From NCBI GenBank assembly GCA_038503065.1, contig JBCAMK010000013.1, positions 992,001 through 1,056,000 of the forward strand: 64,000 nucleotides of DNA. The letters are read 5' to 3'. This stretch comes from Paragyromitra xinjiangensis (taxonomy: Eukaryota; Ascomycota; Pezizomycetes; Pezizales; Discinaceae). The translations under genes and the position numbers were made by a program. The notes beneath the pieces were generated by a model, which worked only from the letters and a program-made list of their open reading frames with translations, searched no databases and was not told the DNA's origin. This document shows positions 1 through 11,689 of the stretch, one piece after another. Positions within the stretch are counted from its first letter, which is position 1. Every line of letters starts with the position of its first letter.

Positions 1-392
1 GTCTCTGCTTCCAGGGCATGGACAGGTGAGGTTCTGAAGGCTCCAGCAATCTTGCGCATTGCTTGATTTTGGACTTTCTGGATGGTGTTGCTGAGTCCAA
101 TCTGCCCGTTCCACCATACTTCAGCTCCGAAGTCACTGATGGTGGCTACACAGGTTTGGTAGAGTTGGCGGAGTGCTTTGTAACTCAGTCCTTTTTCTGT
201 GCTTGCGAGACGGGAGATAGCCATGAAGGCTCGAAGTGCGGAGGCAGCTTTGGTCTTCACATGATGCTTGAATGTGAGTTTGCGGTCAAACCAGACACCC
301 AGCCATCGCTGGACATCTGCAGCCTCAATCACGTTGCCATCAGGCATTGTGACTTTGGCTTCATCAGAGGTGTCAGTTGTTCGTCTGGAGTT
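1..392 (-). mobile_element. Inverted fragment of the Tad1-like LINE
   Basis: Positions 1-392 are the near-identical reverse complement of positions 2030-2421 of the neighbouring LINE copy, which is the RT-to-thumb part of its pol gene. Only scattered substitutions separate the two. The homology stops at about 392, where the sequence switches abruptly to endonuclease-domain sequence of the same family on the plus strand. The fragment continues to the left beyond the window. It is best read as a second copy in opposite orientation. Confidence 0.85.
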
Positions 393-3300
393 ACAACTAC
401 CCAACAGGCACTGGCAGATCCGTTTTGGATCTTGCCTTCTCTTCCTCACCGATGACAGACTTGATTATGAACTGGGCAGTCATGGAAGACCTTGCAACAG
501 GATCCGACCATGAAGTTGTTCAGTTTGAAATTGCTTCCAACTCGTTGGAATGTGCCCCCCCACCATCAACGGAACAATTTAATTGGGCCAAGGCGGACTG
601 GGACGGCTTCCAACAAACTTTCACCCTTTCCTCCATCACCACTAAAGACACCTGGGAGTTCCTACACTCCCACCCAACCCATTCAAACCTAGACGAGGCA
701 GCTCAACACCTACAAGATTCAATCATAGCAGCTGCCAACATCCATGTACCCAAACGAAAACCATCGCCCTTCGCCAAACCTTGGTGGAATGAAGACATCA
801 GAGAAGGACGCAGACATATGAAGACAGCCCTCAGGGACTGGAGAACAGATCAGACTCCAACCATGTGGCGAAGATTCAAAAACCTGCGAACATCCTACTT
901 CAGGCGAATCAGAACAGCAAAAAGTGAACACTGGAATACATTCCTAGAAGAAGCTCACGGAAAAGATGTCTTCACAGCAATGAGGTACACAAAGCCTCGC
1001 AGATGTGAACGCACCCCCACCCTACACAATCCCACCACCCTCCAAGAGTCCAAAACCTTTGAAGAGAAAGCCAATCTCTTCCGAGCAACTCTATTCCCTC
1101 CCCCTCCCTCAGTGGAACTTGATGAACCCATTCCAGCAGGAAAACACAAGATCCCATGGAAAGACCTCACCAATGACGAGATTCGGAAAGCAATCATGAC
1201 CTCAGCACCAAAGAAAGCCCCTGGACCTGATGGAATTGGCTTCCTATGCATTCAAAAAGCATACCAAGTCGACCCAACGCAGTTCAATTCCTTCTACAAA
1301 GCCACCATGAAAGCAGGATACCACCCAACCATATGGCGTGAAGCTACAATTGCAATCATTAGAAAGGCCAATAAACTTGACTATACGATAGCAAAAGCCT
1401 ACCGACCAGTATCACTCCTCAACTGCCTTGGCAAAGTCTCAGAAAAGATCATAGCAACCCGATTAGCATTTATGGCAGAAAGATATCACCTTCTCCATAG
1501 ATGGCAAATTGGAGGTCGACCAAAAAGATCAGCTGTGGATGCTTGCATGCTTATCAGCACGCTTGCCGATGCAGCCAAAAAGAAAGGCCTAACACTCTCT
1601 GCACTTTGCATGGACGTGAAAGGTGCATATGATTTTGTATTCAAACGACGACTGATCAAGACCATAATAGAACTGGACCTCCCACTTCCCATCTGTCGAT
1701 GGGTGGACTCCTTCCTCAGCAATCGAACAGCCTGCATGGCATTCAACGGTGAAATTGAAGCCATGGCACCCATTCAAACTGGCATCCCACAAGGATCCCC
1801 CACCTCCCCTATCCTCTTCCTCCTTTACCTGGCTCTGTTGTTCAACAAGCTAGAAGAAAAATATCCTGATTCCACCTGCCCCAGCTATGTTGATGATGTG
1901 GGCCTTCTGGTTACAGGAAAGTCTGAAGCAGAAAACTCTCAAACACTGGAAGCAATGGCACTCACCTCCAAATGGGGTGAAAAAAATGCCTTGTACTTTG
2001 ACAATCCAAAGACAGGACTCACTCACTTCCACTCCAGATGAACAACTGACACTTCTGATGAAGCCAAAGTGACAATGCATGATGGCAACGTGATTGAGGC
2101 TGCAGATGTCCAGCGATGGCTGGGTGTCTGGTTTGACCGCAAACTCACATTCAAGCATCATGTGAAGACCAAAGCTGCCTCCGCACTTCGAGCCTTCATG
2201 GCTATCTCCCATCTCACAAGCACAGAAAAAGGACTGAGTTACAAAGCACTCCGCCCACTCTACCAAACCTGTGTAGCCACCATCAGTGACTTCGGAGCTG
2301 AAGTGTGGTGGAACGGGCAGATTGGACTCAGCAACACCATCCAGAAAGTCCAGAATCAAGCAATGCGCAAGATTGCTGGAGCCTTCAGAACCTCACCTGT
2401 CCATGCCCTGGAAGCAGAGACAGGACTTCTCCCTACCCCAATCAGATTGGACGAGTTGCAAAGGAAATATGCACTCCGAGTCCTTTCCCTACCCAACACC
2501 CATCCCATCACCTCCCTCTGCCCTGATTCCTGGCCTTCAACCCAGGAAAACGACAACCCAGATAGCTCCAACAACACTCCATGGCACCAAACCACCACCT
2601 CCCCCAAATACGAAACAAGACTACATAGGATACTGGCATCTACCAACAAATGGGTCCAGCCACAATCAGAAATTGAATGCGTAGACAATCTGGCATGCCC
2701 ACCATGGCACCAAAACAACATAGACATCTACATTGACCCTGCAGACAAAGACGCAGCAGCAGAAAATCATCGGAACCACACAGCTGGAGACAGTACTAGG
2801 ACTGATCGCCTAGTATTCTACACTGATGGCTCCCTCCTGGAAGGCAAAACAGGAGCTGGAGTTGCTGGTTTCCGCAGAGGTCACGCTGTGGTCAACAAAT
2901 CCTACCACCTTGGCAAAGAAAATGAAGTCTTTGACGCAGAACTTTATGGTATTGCAAAAGCCACTAAGCATGCAATCCTACAAGTACAGCGATCACCTCA
3001 TCTGACAAACGATGTCTACATCTACTGTGACAACCAAGCAGCAGTACAACGAATGACAACACCCCTCCCTATGCCAGGCCAACACCTGGTCATTGAAGCC
3101 CGCAACAACTTGCTTCAACTCGAAGACAGTGGCATCAAAACCCATGTTTATTGGGTACCAGGACATGTCAACGTTGCCAGCAACGAGCTAGCTGATAAGC
3201 TCGCCAAGATAGGAGCCCAAGGAACCAGGATAGAATCAGATGTCCTCACCTCCATCACATACCTCAAGAGAAACATCAAGGAACACTCCCTGACGACATG

Positions 3301-3793
3301 GAAAGCCAAATGGAAGCAGGCAAAGAAAGGCCGCAGCTACTACGGACAACCAGCACTGAAACCAAGTGCCCCGCTGAGGGGAAACATCCCCAGAAGAACA
3401 GCCTCCACCATCACTCAAATGAGAACCGGACATGGATACACCAAATCCTACCTCGCCAGAATCCCTACCAACAACATTGAAGACACCAAATGCAAATGTG
3501 GCTTCGATAACCAAACACCACAACACCTACTGCTAGAGTGTGGCCAGGAACCTCTTCCTGCCCATTGCAAAGCACTCAAAGCAGCCCTCAAACCAATGCC
3601 ACTCACATGGAGAACTGCAATGCACACCAATGCCAGCCTGGCTGCCACCATTGAAACATTCCTCACACCTACCCAAATCGCTACCAGAAATTGGACCCTG
3701 GAACGACAAGAAGACAACAGGTATTCCCACCAAGGAATCTACCTCTATAACGACGAAGAGGAAGAAAACGAAGGAGAAGGAGAGAACGGCTAG
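393..3793 (+). pseudogene. LINE pol (EN-RT-RNase H), one in-frame stop
   Basis: One reading frame covers this span except for a TGA at 2039-2041. Before it lie the endonuclease C-terminus (GSDHEVVQF), the RT entry motif KKAPGPDGIG, RT motif A (CMDVKGAYDF), motif B (GIPQGSPTSPIL) and motif C (YVDD). After it lie the thumb region and an RNase H domain with TDGS, DAELYGI, CDNQAAV and the PGH...NELAD motif. The protein ends with a zinc-knuckle-like CKCGF...HLLLEC motif typical of Tad1/I-type LINEs. The inverted copy at 1-392 has CGA at the matching codon, so the stop is a recent C-to-T change. No N-terminal gag-like ORF is present in this truncated copy. Confidence 0.85.
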
Positions 3794-4208
3794 AAAGAAC
3801 AGGCTACAGGCCCAAAGCATGTGATGGTGAAGGACGATATAAAACTGATGAAGACCCTGAAAGTGGGGTGAGATGGAACATGACCGTGTGGAGGATTTCT
3901 GATTATGAAACTATTTGAGTATTTCCCAATGATTTTACCCTGTCGATTGATATTCCGTTCGTTTCTACTGTTCGGTAGAACTTTGAGATAAATTGTTATT
4001 TCCTCTTTTGTTATCTTTGATGTTAATTGTTTTTGATTTACTTTTCTTATGTTTTCGCGAAAGATATCTGATGTGGATATCTACTAATTAGTTGGTTCAT
4101 GTTCGCGGAGGATTTCCTCTTGTTAGTTATTATGCGGTCATGGGGTTTCCTTTCACTGTATGCCATATCCGTTGCGGATTTATGCTATATGAGCAAAAAA
4201 AAAAAAAA
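393..4208 (+). mobile_element. 5'-truncated Tad1-like LINE retrotransposon
   Basis: A non-LTR retrotransposon copy that starts within the endonuclease domain, continues through reverse transcriptase, RNase H and a C-terminal Cys/His knuckle, and ends with a roughly 415-bp A+T-rich 3' tail and an A-tract (about 4196-4208). Immediately after the A-tract the sequence is the interior of another LINE's RT domain, so this copy appears to have inserted into that older element. The 5' end is truncated at the junction with the inverted fragment at 392/393. Confidence 0.85.
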
Positions 4209-5307
4209 TTCCAAGCAACTCCGACCTTCCATCCTCACCACGGACATCGAAGGAGCTTTTAACTGCGTCATCCATCAACAAATGACCGCCATCTTTCATC
4301 ACTTTAAATTCCCTACATACCTAATACAATGGTACCAAATCTTCACCACCAACCAAACAATAGCCTTCAGATTCAACAGCACCACAAGTTCAACACTACC
4401 CTTCAACAGTGGACTTCCCCAAGGATCCGCTGTTTCCTCCATCGCCTTCACCATATACAGTGCCGCGCTAGATACTGAACCACCACCCTCCAACCTCACC
4501 CGTTCCAACACCTACATTGATGACAACGCCATGCTACAAGCAAGCTTCTCACAAAAATTCGCCCCCATGACATTACAACAATGCCTCAACTCCAAAGTCG
4601 AAAGAGGCGCACATCTCAACATCCTCTTTTCTCCACCAAAGACAGAACTCATGCACCTCAAACTTTGTTCCCGAGTCAAAGATCCCACACCCACCGCCAT
4701 CACACTTTACAATCAAAGAATTTTACCCACCGAACAAAACCGCATGCTAGGCCTCATAATTGACCGAAGGCTAACTTTCCACCAACATACCCATCACATT
4801 GTCGCTTCTCTACTCAAAACCAAAGGAGCCATTTATCCCCTCCTCAAATCCATACATTTCACTCCTGCCACAATACATCACATACTACACATAGTTCACA
4901 TCCCCAAAATGCTATGGGGCTCCCCCATATGGTGGACGGGCGCACCCACCATCATAGATAACATTCAACCAACATACCACAGCCTTGCCCACCTCATCAC
5001 GGGCCTTCCCAGATACACCAAAGTCACCCACCTACTACGCGAAGCAGCCTTGCCACCGCTCAACCTCCTATTGGATTACCATTCACAAAAATATGGCATA
5101 CGCATCCTGAAAAATAACGCGCACAACCCAGCCTTCCTCCCATTACTCAAGCTCCTTCCACAAAAAAAAGATTACAAAGGCACAGGACTTAAAAGAATTG
5201 CCTCGTTGCTTCAATCTCTCATCAACAATCACCCTCTTGAAAGACTAGAATATTTCTTTCCACCTCCTTTCCTCACATCTAATTCCCTACAACATCAGCA
5301 AAACTGA
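4209..5307 (+). pseudogene. Second LINE family, RT fragment (piece 1 of 3)
   Basis: An open frame of about 365 codons that begins inside an RT domain, just after the A-tract of the upstream LINE. RT motif A (TTDIEGAFN), motif B (GLPQGSAVSS) and motif C (YIDD) are present, followed by the thumb/connection region (NRMLGLIIDRRLTFHQH and GLPRYTKVTHLLREAALPP). The sequence is clearly different from the first LINE. The frame ends at a TGA where foreign sequence begins. The rest of the protein resumes at about 7618 and again at 18251, so the element was split by later insertions. Its 5' part lies off the window or is lost. Confidence 0.8.
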
Positions 5308-5739
5308 TTCTTGGCTCCTGGGCGCTCCCGGACCCTCATGGATGGCGCGGACCAGATGGAGGCAAGTGCCAGTCCATGGAACAGCCATATCCCAAGGACC
5401 CTTGCACATGGTTCCCGGACCACACACCACTTCTCACGGACCCTCGTGGACCTCCCTGGACCACCTACCATAGATGGCGGACCTTCCTGGAGCTCTATCA
5501 ATTCCCGTGGACCACACCATTGCTTGTAGGTCAGTTGTAGGGCGGCTGTAGGGCGTCAATAATACTACTGGGGGCACACAAATGCACATGATTATTGGTA
5601 TCAATTCGGCTACGTATATTGAAAAGCTACACTACAGGATCTCTATCTACAAAATCAAGCAGTCGCCACTGGAGGCAACCCCCCCCCCCGCACTAAACCC
5701 ACCTGTGCCTAAATCAATTGTTTGGTCTGCTATTCAGCA

Positions 5740-6975
5740 GTTGTTTCAGGCGCTGGCACGCAGTCGATTCGGAGTCTATTCAGCAGTCAATTCGGCAGGA
5801 TTCACAGGCTTAGAAATGGCCGATTCAGAGTCAATTTGGCAGTCAATTTAGCAGGATTCGGAGTCTATTCGGGAGCCTATTCAGCAGTCAATTCAGCAGT
5901 CAATTTGGAGCCTATTCAGGAGCCTATTCAGCAGTCAATTCGGAGCCTATTCGGGAGTCGATTCGGAGTCTATTGAGCAGTCAATTCAGCAGTCAATTCA
6001 GCGGGATTCGGAGGCTTAGAAACAGCCGATTCGGAGTTGATTTGGAGTCTATTCAGCAGTCAATTCGGAGCCTATTCAGGAGTCTATTCAGCAGTCAATT
6101 CAGCAGTCAATTTGGAGCCTATTCAGGAGCCTATTCAGCAGTCAATTCGGAGCCTATTCGGGAGTCAATTCGGAGTCTATTCAGCAGTCAATTCGGAGCC
6201 TATTCAGGAGCCTATTCAGCAGTCAATTCGGAGCCTATTCGGGAGTCAATTCGGAGTCTATTGAGCAGTCAATTCAGCAGTCAATTCAGCAGTGGATTCG
6301 GAGGCTTAGAAACAGCCGATTCGGAGTCAATTCGGGAGTCGATTCGGAGTCTATTCAGGAGTCTATTCAGGAGTCTATTCAGGAGTCTATTCAGGAGTCA
6401 ATTCAGCAGTCAATTCAGCAGGATTCGGAGTCTATTCGGGAGTCTATTCGGGAGTCAATTCGGAGTCAATTCAGCAGTCAATTCAGTGGGATTCGGAGGC
6501 TCAGAAACAGCCGATTCGGAGTCGATTCGGAGTCTATTCAGCAGTCAATTCAGCAGTCAATTCGGAGTCTATTCAGGAGTCTATTCAGCAGCCAATTCGG
6601 CAGTCAATTTGGCAGGATTCGGAGGCTTAGAAACAGCCAATTCGGAGTCAATTCGGGAGTCAATTCGGAGTCTATTCAGGAGCCTATTCCACAGTCAATT
6701 CGGAGTCTATTCGGGAGTCTATTCGGCAGTGGTTTGGGCGTTGATTTGGAGTCTATTCAGGAGTCAATTCAGCAGTCAGTTCAGCAGGATTCGGAGGCTT
6801 AGAAACAGCCGATTCGGAGTCTATTCGGAGTCTATTCAGCAGTCAATTCAGCAGTCAATTCGGAGCCTATTCAGGAGCCTATTCAGCAGTCAATTCGGAG
6901 CCTATTCGGGAGTCAATTTGGAGTCTATTGAGCAGCCAATTCGGAGTCAATTCGGAGGCTGCTCAGGAGGCTCTC
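5740..6975 (+). repeat. Degenerate 12-bp minisatellite with higher-order units
   Basis: Some 100 tandem variants of an 11-12 bp unit of the type ATTCRGSAGTCW. The array is punctuated by a landmark, GGATTCGGAGGCTTAGAAAC and variants, at about 5800, 6002, 6293, 6489, 6614 and 6787, giving irregular higher-order blocks of roughly 125-290 bp. The unit is free of stops in several frames, so long artificial ORFs rich in Ser, Gln, Phe and Tyr run through it. Nothing suggests they are genes. Confidence 0.9.
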
Positions 6976-7410
6976 AGACAGTCGATTCAGCAGGCTGTGG
7001 AAGCGAGCGAGGTCTGCTGCTGAAGGGGTCTGCTGCTGAGGGTCTGACCAAGCGAGGTCCGATGTAATAGGGTCCGATGTTGATATCCGAATGTATTTGA
7101 GATGTGAGAACTGAAGTCACGATGTTAGCAAAGTTCATGTAACTGCACAGTAGGAAGGGCAATAGGGGGTGTGGATGGGTGTGGATGGGTGGGAGTAAGA
7201 GAAAAGGGGTAACGTGGCAACGGTATGGGTGGCAGCAAAAGACCTTCACTAAAAATTCGCTAAGTCCCTAGGGTCAGGGTTGTTGACTCACTTGCATGCA
7301 AGATCCTGCGATCTCCTGTCAGTGGGGTGCGCAATTTGGGACTCTAATAGAGGGCAGGTACGTGCTTCAGGGGACTGGTGGAGGGCAGGCACACGCTTCA
7401 GCAGTACCCA

Positions 7411-7520
7411 GATCGGTACTGGGGAAAGGTACACAGCTCCAGAGAGTGCCATGGACCTAGAAAAGCGAACCCTGATTGGTACTGGGGGGAGATATGCAAC
7501 TCCAGAGAGCTCCATGGACC
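7411..7520 (+). repeat. Two tandem 63-bp-spaced repeats
   Basis: Two copies of a roughly 46-bp block that begins with GATYGGTACTGGGG and ends with CCATGGACC, starting at about 7411 and 7474. They lie in the right flank of the insertion that carries the minisatellite and are probably subterminal repeats of that element. Confidence 0.6.
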
Positions 7521-7617
7521 GTGCAGCGAAGCTCCAGGAAGCTCCAGGACGGTCCATGGGCTTGTAAGCGAGGTCCACAGCATGTACTGGAGCACAGTCC
7601 TTCCGTCCTGTAGTAAC

Positions 7618-7917
7618 CAAAATAGGCCAGAAGACGGGTGGCTGATCCAGTTGCGCTCAGGACTCTCCCACACCAACGCTCAGACCTCCTGGAGCACGCA
7701 GGACCTAAAAGCGGAAGCCAGGATCAGAATCAGTTTTGCTGATGAAATCTCCCAACTTTCTAAACAACAAACAGCCATGCAACACATCAGCTGGACAGGC
7801 ACACTCAAAGATGCCTGGCTCCTATACACAGATGGCTCCCTCAACGACAATGGACATTCATCTTCTGCAGCTTACATCGCCCATATACGCTACGGCATCA
7901 TTTCACGGATGAAATAA
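7618..7917 (+). pseudogene. Second LINE family, RT C-terminus and RNase H start (piece 2 of 3)
   Basis: An open frame that resumes the second LINE after the minisatellite insertion: a linker rich in polar residues (NRPEDGWLIQ, ISQLSKQQ) and then the first RNase H motif, LLYTDGSLNDN, followed by AAYIAH. The frame is lost at a TAA at 7915-7917, before the acidic DAEIH motif. That missing half is found at 18251, about 10.3 kb away. Confidence 0.75.
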
Positions 7918-8140
7918 AGTCGGAGGATTAGGATGGGCATGTGATTGTGGTGTGGTTGCAACCAAGGCGGTGTATGATTTCTTTTTCTTTCTTCAGGTTT
8001 CGGCTGCACCCGATAGAAGGAGTGTGGTATGGTTTAGTCATAGAATGGAAAGTGGGGTATATAAGCGATGGATTTCCGTTGTTCTGTTCTTTTCTTTCTT
8101 TCTCTCTTTAAGCAACGTTTCTTACTTTACTTCTACTGTA
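7918..8140. other. Unassigned spacer between LINE and Plavaka element
   Basis: This stretch belongs neither to the recognisable RNase H frame on the left nor to the transposon on the right. With its counterpart at 18046-18250 it may be the remnant of an older insertion into which the Plavaka-like element jumped. A T-rich run (8083-8110) and a TATATAA sequence at 8060 are visible. Confidence 0.4.
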
Positions 8141-8156
8141 CATCAGCAAGAACAAA
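8141..8156 (+). repeat. Left terminal inverted repeat of Plavaka element
   Basis: CATCAGCAAGAACAAA, matching the reverse complement of 18030-18045 at 15 of 16 bases. The bases GTA precede it, and TAC follows the right repeat, so the repeat could extend to GTACATCAGC. Confidence 0.75.
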
Positions 8157-8190
8157 AAATGACCTATTTGAAATTAGGATCATGTTCTTA

Positions 8191-8343
8191 CCTCTGTGAC
8201 CTATTTGGCTCCTATTTGGACCTCTGTGGCCTCTGTGGCCTCTGCAGAGGAAAATATCGAAATTTCCTCGGAAACCTCCACAGAGGAATGTTGACCTCTG
8301 CAGAGGCCACAGAGGCCAAATAGGAGCCAAATAGGCCACAGAG
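8191..8343. repeat. Large imperfect hairpin near left transposon end
   Basis: Two roughly 50-60 bp arms built from CCTCTGTGGCC, CCTCTGCAGAGG and CCTATTTGGCTCC motifs face each other around a loop that holds a second small palindrome (CGAAATTTCCTCGGAAA). The left arm runs from about 8191 to 8250 and the right arm from 8295 to 8343. The hairpin lies between the terminal repeat and the inner CATCAGCAAGACC copy. At the right end these motifs are present only once, so it looks like an expansion of subterminal transposase-binding motifs. Confidence 0.8.
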
Positions 8344-8678
8344 CATCAGCAAGACCGAAATTTCGCCCTGATACTTCGCTGCTGCGTCAGGACACACTAT
8401 TTTCGTCATGCGAATCTGGAGCGTCCCGAGTGCCTGCAGCGTTCTGACGGATGCTCTGGGAGCCAGCTGCGCCCTGTTTATCAGAGGCTTATTTGCTTGC
8501 GTCAGGTTCTCCATATGCTGCAACGCAGGCTCTGAAGTCACTGAGATTGACGCGGGTAATCATGGTATATCGGAGACTTGATGGCTATTGGATCATTCTT
8601 TCTTGCTCTGGAGATCATCGCGAAGGCTTCTGACGCTTTCTATCAAACATGCTTTATTAATCAAGCTAGCTCTTACTC

Positions 8679-11600
8679 CTAGTATAGCTCGTTCCATGTT
8701 CTAAGATCTATTCGTGTATTTACAAGCCAATCATTTTGCCCTAGCGGCATCAAATGTGCCATTCCTAATACACTCCTGATATCCACCACCCACAGCTTCC
8801 TTGGAGAGCGCTTAGAGGCTTTGAGAAGGCCATGGGAGCTATCTACTGATCCCCTATTGGCTGCCTCTAAAACCTCCACTAGGCACAACCTGTGCCAATG
8901 GCTGCTTATGGGATTGCGAAGCTTAAATAATGCCTGAAGTCTAGCTGGCAGGCGCACTCGGAATGCCCTCCAATTCTCCTCCGACCCTGCTTGTATCCAG
9001 ACCCAGTCATTTCGTGGCGCTCTATTCCTAAACTTCCTCCGCCCTGTGCAGCGAAGGTTATGGACCTCGTATAGATCAGTTTCTTGAAAAGTCGGGATGG
9101 GAACTTGCAAACATTCAAATCGTTCTGCCGGATAGTGGAGAAGGTTTTGTGGGTCTTCGCCAAAGCCCTCAGAGCCTTCTACATCCTTTGCCCACTCCAG
9201 GATACTTTTTCCAAGGTTGTATCGGTCCAGTTCGAGTGCCTCAGCGACATCTGCGAGGAAGCAACAGTCGCGATCCCGGTTTTTAAGGTTGCGCCGCGGC
9301 AGGCTTTCCGGATGTAATGCCTTGATATTCGGTGCCCGTTCTTTGCCTATACCAAACAACTGTTGCAAAGTCTTTGCAGAGCCAAGAGAGCTCTCGGCAT
9401 AACTCTCAGAGCTTTCTACAATTGCTTTCAGGTTTAGCAATCGCATCTCGAAGGCTTGACGACGGGCATATATATCGAGGATCTGGAGCGTGGCATCAAC
9501 TTTGTTGGATGCCTTATAGCTATCTTTGATTTGCTCTTTGTGTGCAAGCTCGCTAATATCAGTAGAGAACATGGGTATGTTACCAAATCGTTCCACATGC
9601 TGGCAGAAGTGCGTGAGGAGATGCATCTTGATAAAGTTGAAATGAGAGGCTTGACGGATTTCCTGAAGCTCCTCAAGGCTGCGGTCAAGGCTCCCTGAGC
9701 CATCCTGGGTCTTCCTCCGCTTGTTGCCTTGGGCTGTGTTGGTTGCGGCCGACGCGGAGGTGGAAGGAGCCTGCAGAGCATCCATTAGTGCCTTTGTTCG
9801 TTCCTTTGCTGCTTTCTTCGTCTTCTTGTATGCTCGGAATTCCAGAAACACATCTTTATGCTCGTGGAAATCCTCCAAATACCCCTTCATATATCCCAAC
9901 GTTTCCGAGGTGTGGGTGTTGTATTGCGCCATAAGGTGAAAGTCCACAAATGAGCGAACACATATCAGCGCCTTCTTGAAGATATCTTTGTACTTTTTCG
10001 GGCGATCCCTGAGAGCTATGGCGAAGGCTCCCAGGACTATCCTCCCAAGATTACGCATCTCCTTCCCCTGCCACTGCGTTACCTCCCTATAAGCCTTCGT
10101 AGGGACTGAAAATCCTGGATATGGTGGCATCGATCGCCATGCTTCGTCAAATTGCGCTAGGCGACCATACTTCCCTAAAAACGACTGGATCCATTCCATC
10201 ATATGCTTCAATACTCCCAAATAAATATTGTGCAGCAGGTCAGGCTTATGCAACTCGTGCACGAGGACATTGGGGAAAGCCCAGAGAGCATTGTAGAGAG
10301 TTTTGACGGACTTCGAGACGAGGTATTCAATTGGAGCTGTGTTTGTAGGGTCCTGGCGGAATTGCTGTATCTTAGCTCGATAGATTGGGTGATTGCGCGG
10401 AGGGAATTCGGCAAAGTCCCCAAGGCTATCAAAATCAACTTCACACTTTGCACACGCCTGGCTTTGAATATTATGGAGGGTGGCATGCTCTTCTTGATCT
10501 GCAATCCAAGCACATAGTATAGGGAAGCAGAGACGCTGGTGACCATCTGCGCAGTCCATAAGTTCTCCGCTCTCGCCAGGGCTCTGAAGGCCTTCGAGAA
10601 TCTCTTCCAGGACCTTGTGTATAGCTTGTTGGCTCTGCCGCCGCTGGACTTTCGAGAAAGCAGACTCCTTCCCAAGCTTCGGGGGTACCGGCAGCAACGC
10701 CAGGAGTATAATCGCGAGATTGGAAGGTTTGCCTCGAGTTGTTGATTTGATATTGCCGATAGTGATATAGATAGGCCATGCTTTCTTGTCGCCGCTGAAG
10801 TTGGTCAGCTGTGTTCCATCCGAAGCACAAATTACAGGGACCACTGTAGCGCCTTCCGGCAGTGTGTTCTAGAGTAGCTGTTAGCGCATTGGTCAAGGCT
10901 CTAGGAGTACTCCAGAGTGCTTCACAAACCTGTGTCTCCCACCACCAGTCTGCGGTATGCATTTCCCCGTACATTCGCTCCCGTGCGCTATTATACTCCA
11001 TCGTAGGAGCATATACCATATCCTTTTTGTATGCCCTTTGCTTAAGCAGATAGCGTATACAGGTTATAGGATCTCGATAGTAATAGCGAATCTGCTTCCC
11101 ACCCAATTCTATATCCGAGAGGTGCCAGCTAGCCCGGCCTAATGTCGTGTGCATTTCTTCAACTTTGCGCGTGAAGCTCTTTCCGGAGCGGAAAGAGCAG
11201 TCAGGAAGGCCTAGAGAGCTTTGGAAATAGTCATCAATGGCTCCTTGCGAGACCTGAGCGCGTATGAACCAACGAGCGAGTTTGAATTCTTCCACCGACA
11301 AGAATGGTGCCCAGGGATCTTGGAGCAACACATTTTGCTCTTCTTGATAGCTTTGGGAGCTCTGAAGAGGTCGTCCAGCACCTTCGTATGGAATAGTTGT
11401 CTCTCGCTGGGGCTGATCTGTATTATGGAGGTTGAAATCTGAATCTGACTCCTGATCGGAATCATCCCCATCACTATTGCTCCTAGCTTCGTAAGTGTCA
11501 AAATCATCATCGCCATTGAGAAGAAAGTTGCCATCATAGCTCTGAGAGCTCTCGCCAATATTGGATGAGCTTTGGATCGTTAGAGAGGCAAGAAATGACT

Positions 11601-11689
11601 GAGCAATGAGGGGATGCTTTTCGTAGGTGGGTTTCAAAGCTGGTAGAATATTTGTAACGTTTGCGGCAATAAGGGCACTTAGTCGACAT
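8679..11689 (-). CDS. Plavaka-like transposase with N-terminal C2H2-type finger
   Basis: Proposed exons on the minus strand: 11689-11600, 11541-10930 and 10868-8679, giving about 963 residues. The first exon encodes a zinc finger (C5-x2-C8-x12-H21-x6-H28). The second encodes an acidic linker and ends in EMHTADWWWETQ. The third opens with TLPEGATVVPVICASDGTQL and FSGDKKAWPIYITIGNI. These motifs are hallmarks of Plavaka-type fungal transposases, which belong to the CACTA/EnSpm-KDZ group with an RNase H-like catalytic fold. A Cys-Cys motif (CAKCEVDF) and DLLHNIYLGVLKHMM follow. Such enzymes cut and paste the element by recognising its terminal repeats. No stop or frameshift is visible in the two large exons. 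The second intron (GTTTGT...CTCTAG) is convincing; the first (11542-11599, GTCATT donor) was chosen mainly to keep the frame. Confidence 0.82.

Larger units (their letters stand above)
5308..7617. mobile_element. Non-autonomous insertion with minisatellite core
   Basis: About 2.3 kb of sequence interrupts the second LINE. It has no recognisable transposase. The outer parts carry short recurring motifs around CCATGGACC and TCCTGGAGCT in opposite orientation at the two sides (about 5330-5530 and 7430-7580), as expected for subterminal repeats of a DNA transposon. The centre is a 12-bp minisatellite. Two 63-bp-spaced repeats containing GGTACTGGGG lie near the right end. Exact ends and any target-site duplication could not be fixed by eye, and the family is unknown. 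Confidence 0.5.

Noticed and set aside
1..2421. 5' inversion by twin priming of the LINE
   Set aside because: In twin priming the inverted segment is upstream of, and not contained in, the sense segment. Here the inverted part duplicates sequence that is also present in sense orientation, so two copies are needed.
5973..7067. 364-codon ORF rich in Ser, Gln, Phe and Arg
   Set aside because: It is produced by a stop-free minisatellite unit; other frames are also long there, and the composition only mirrors the repeat.
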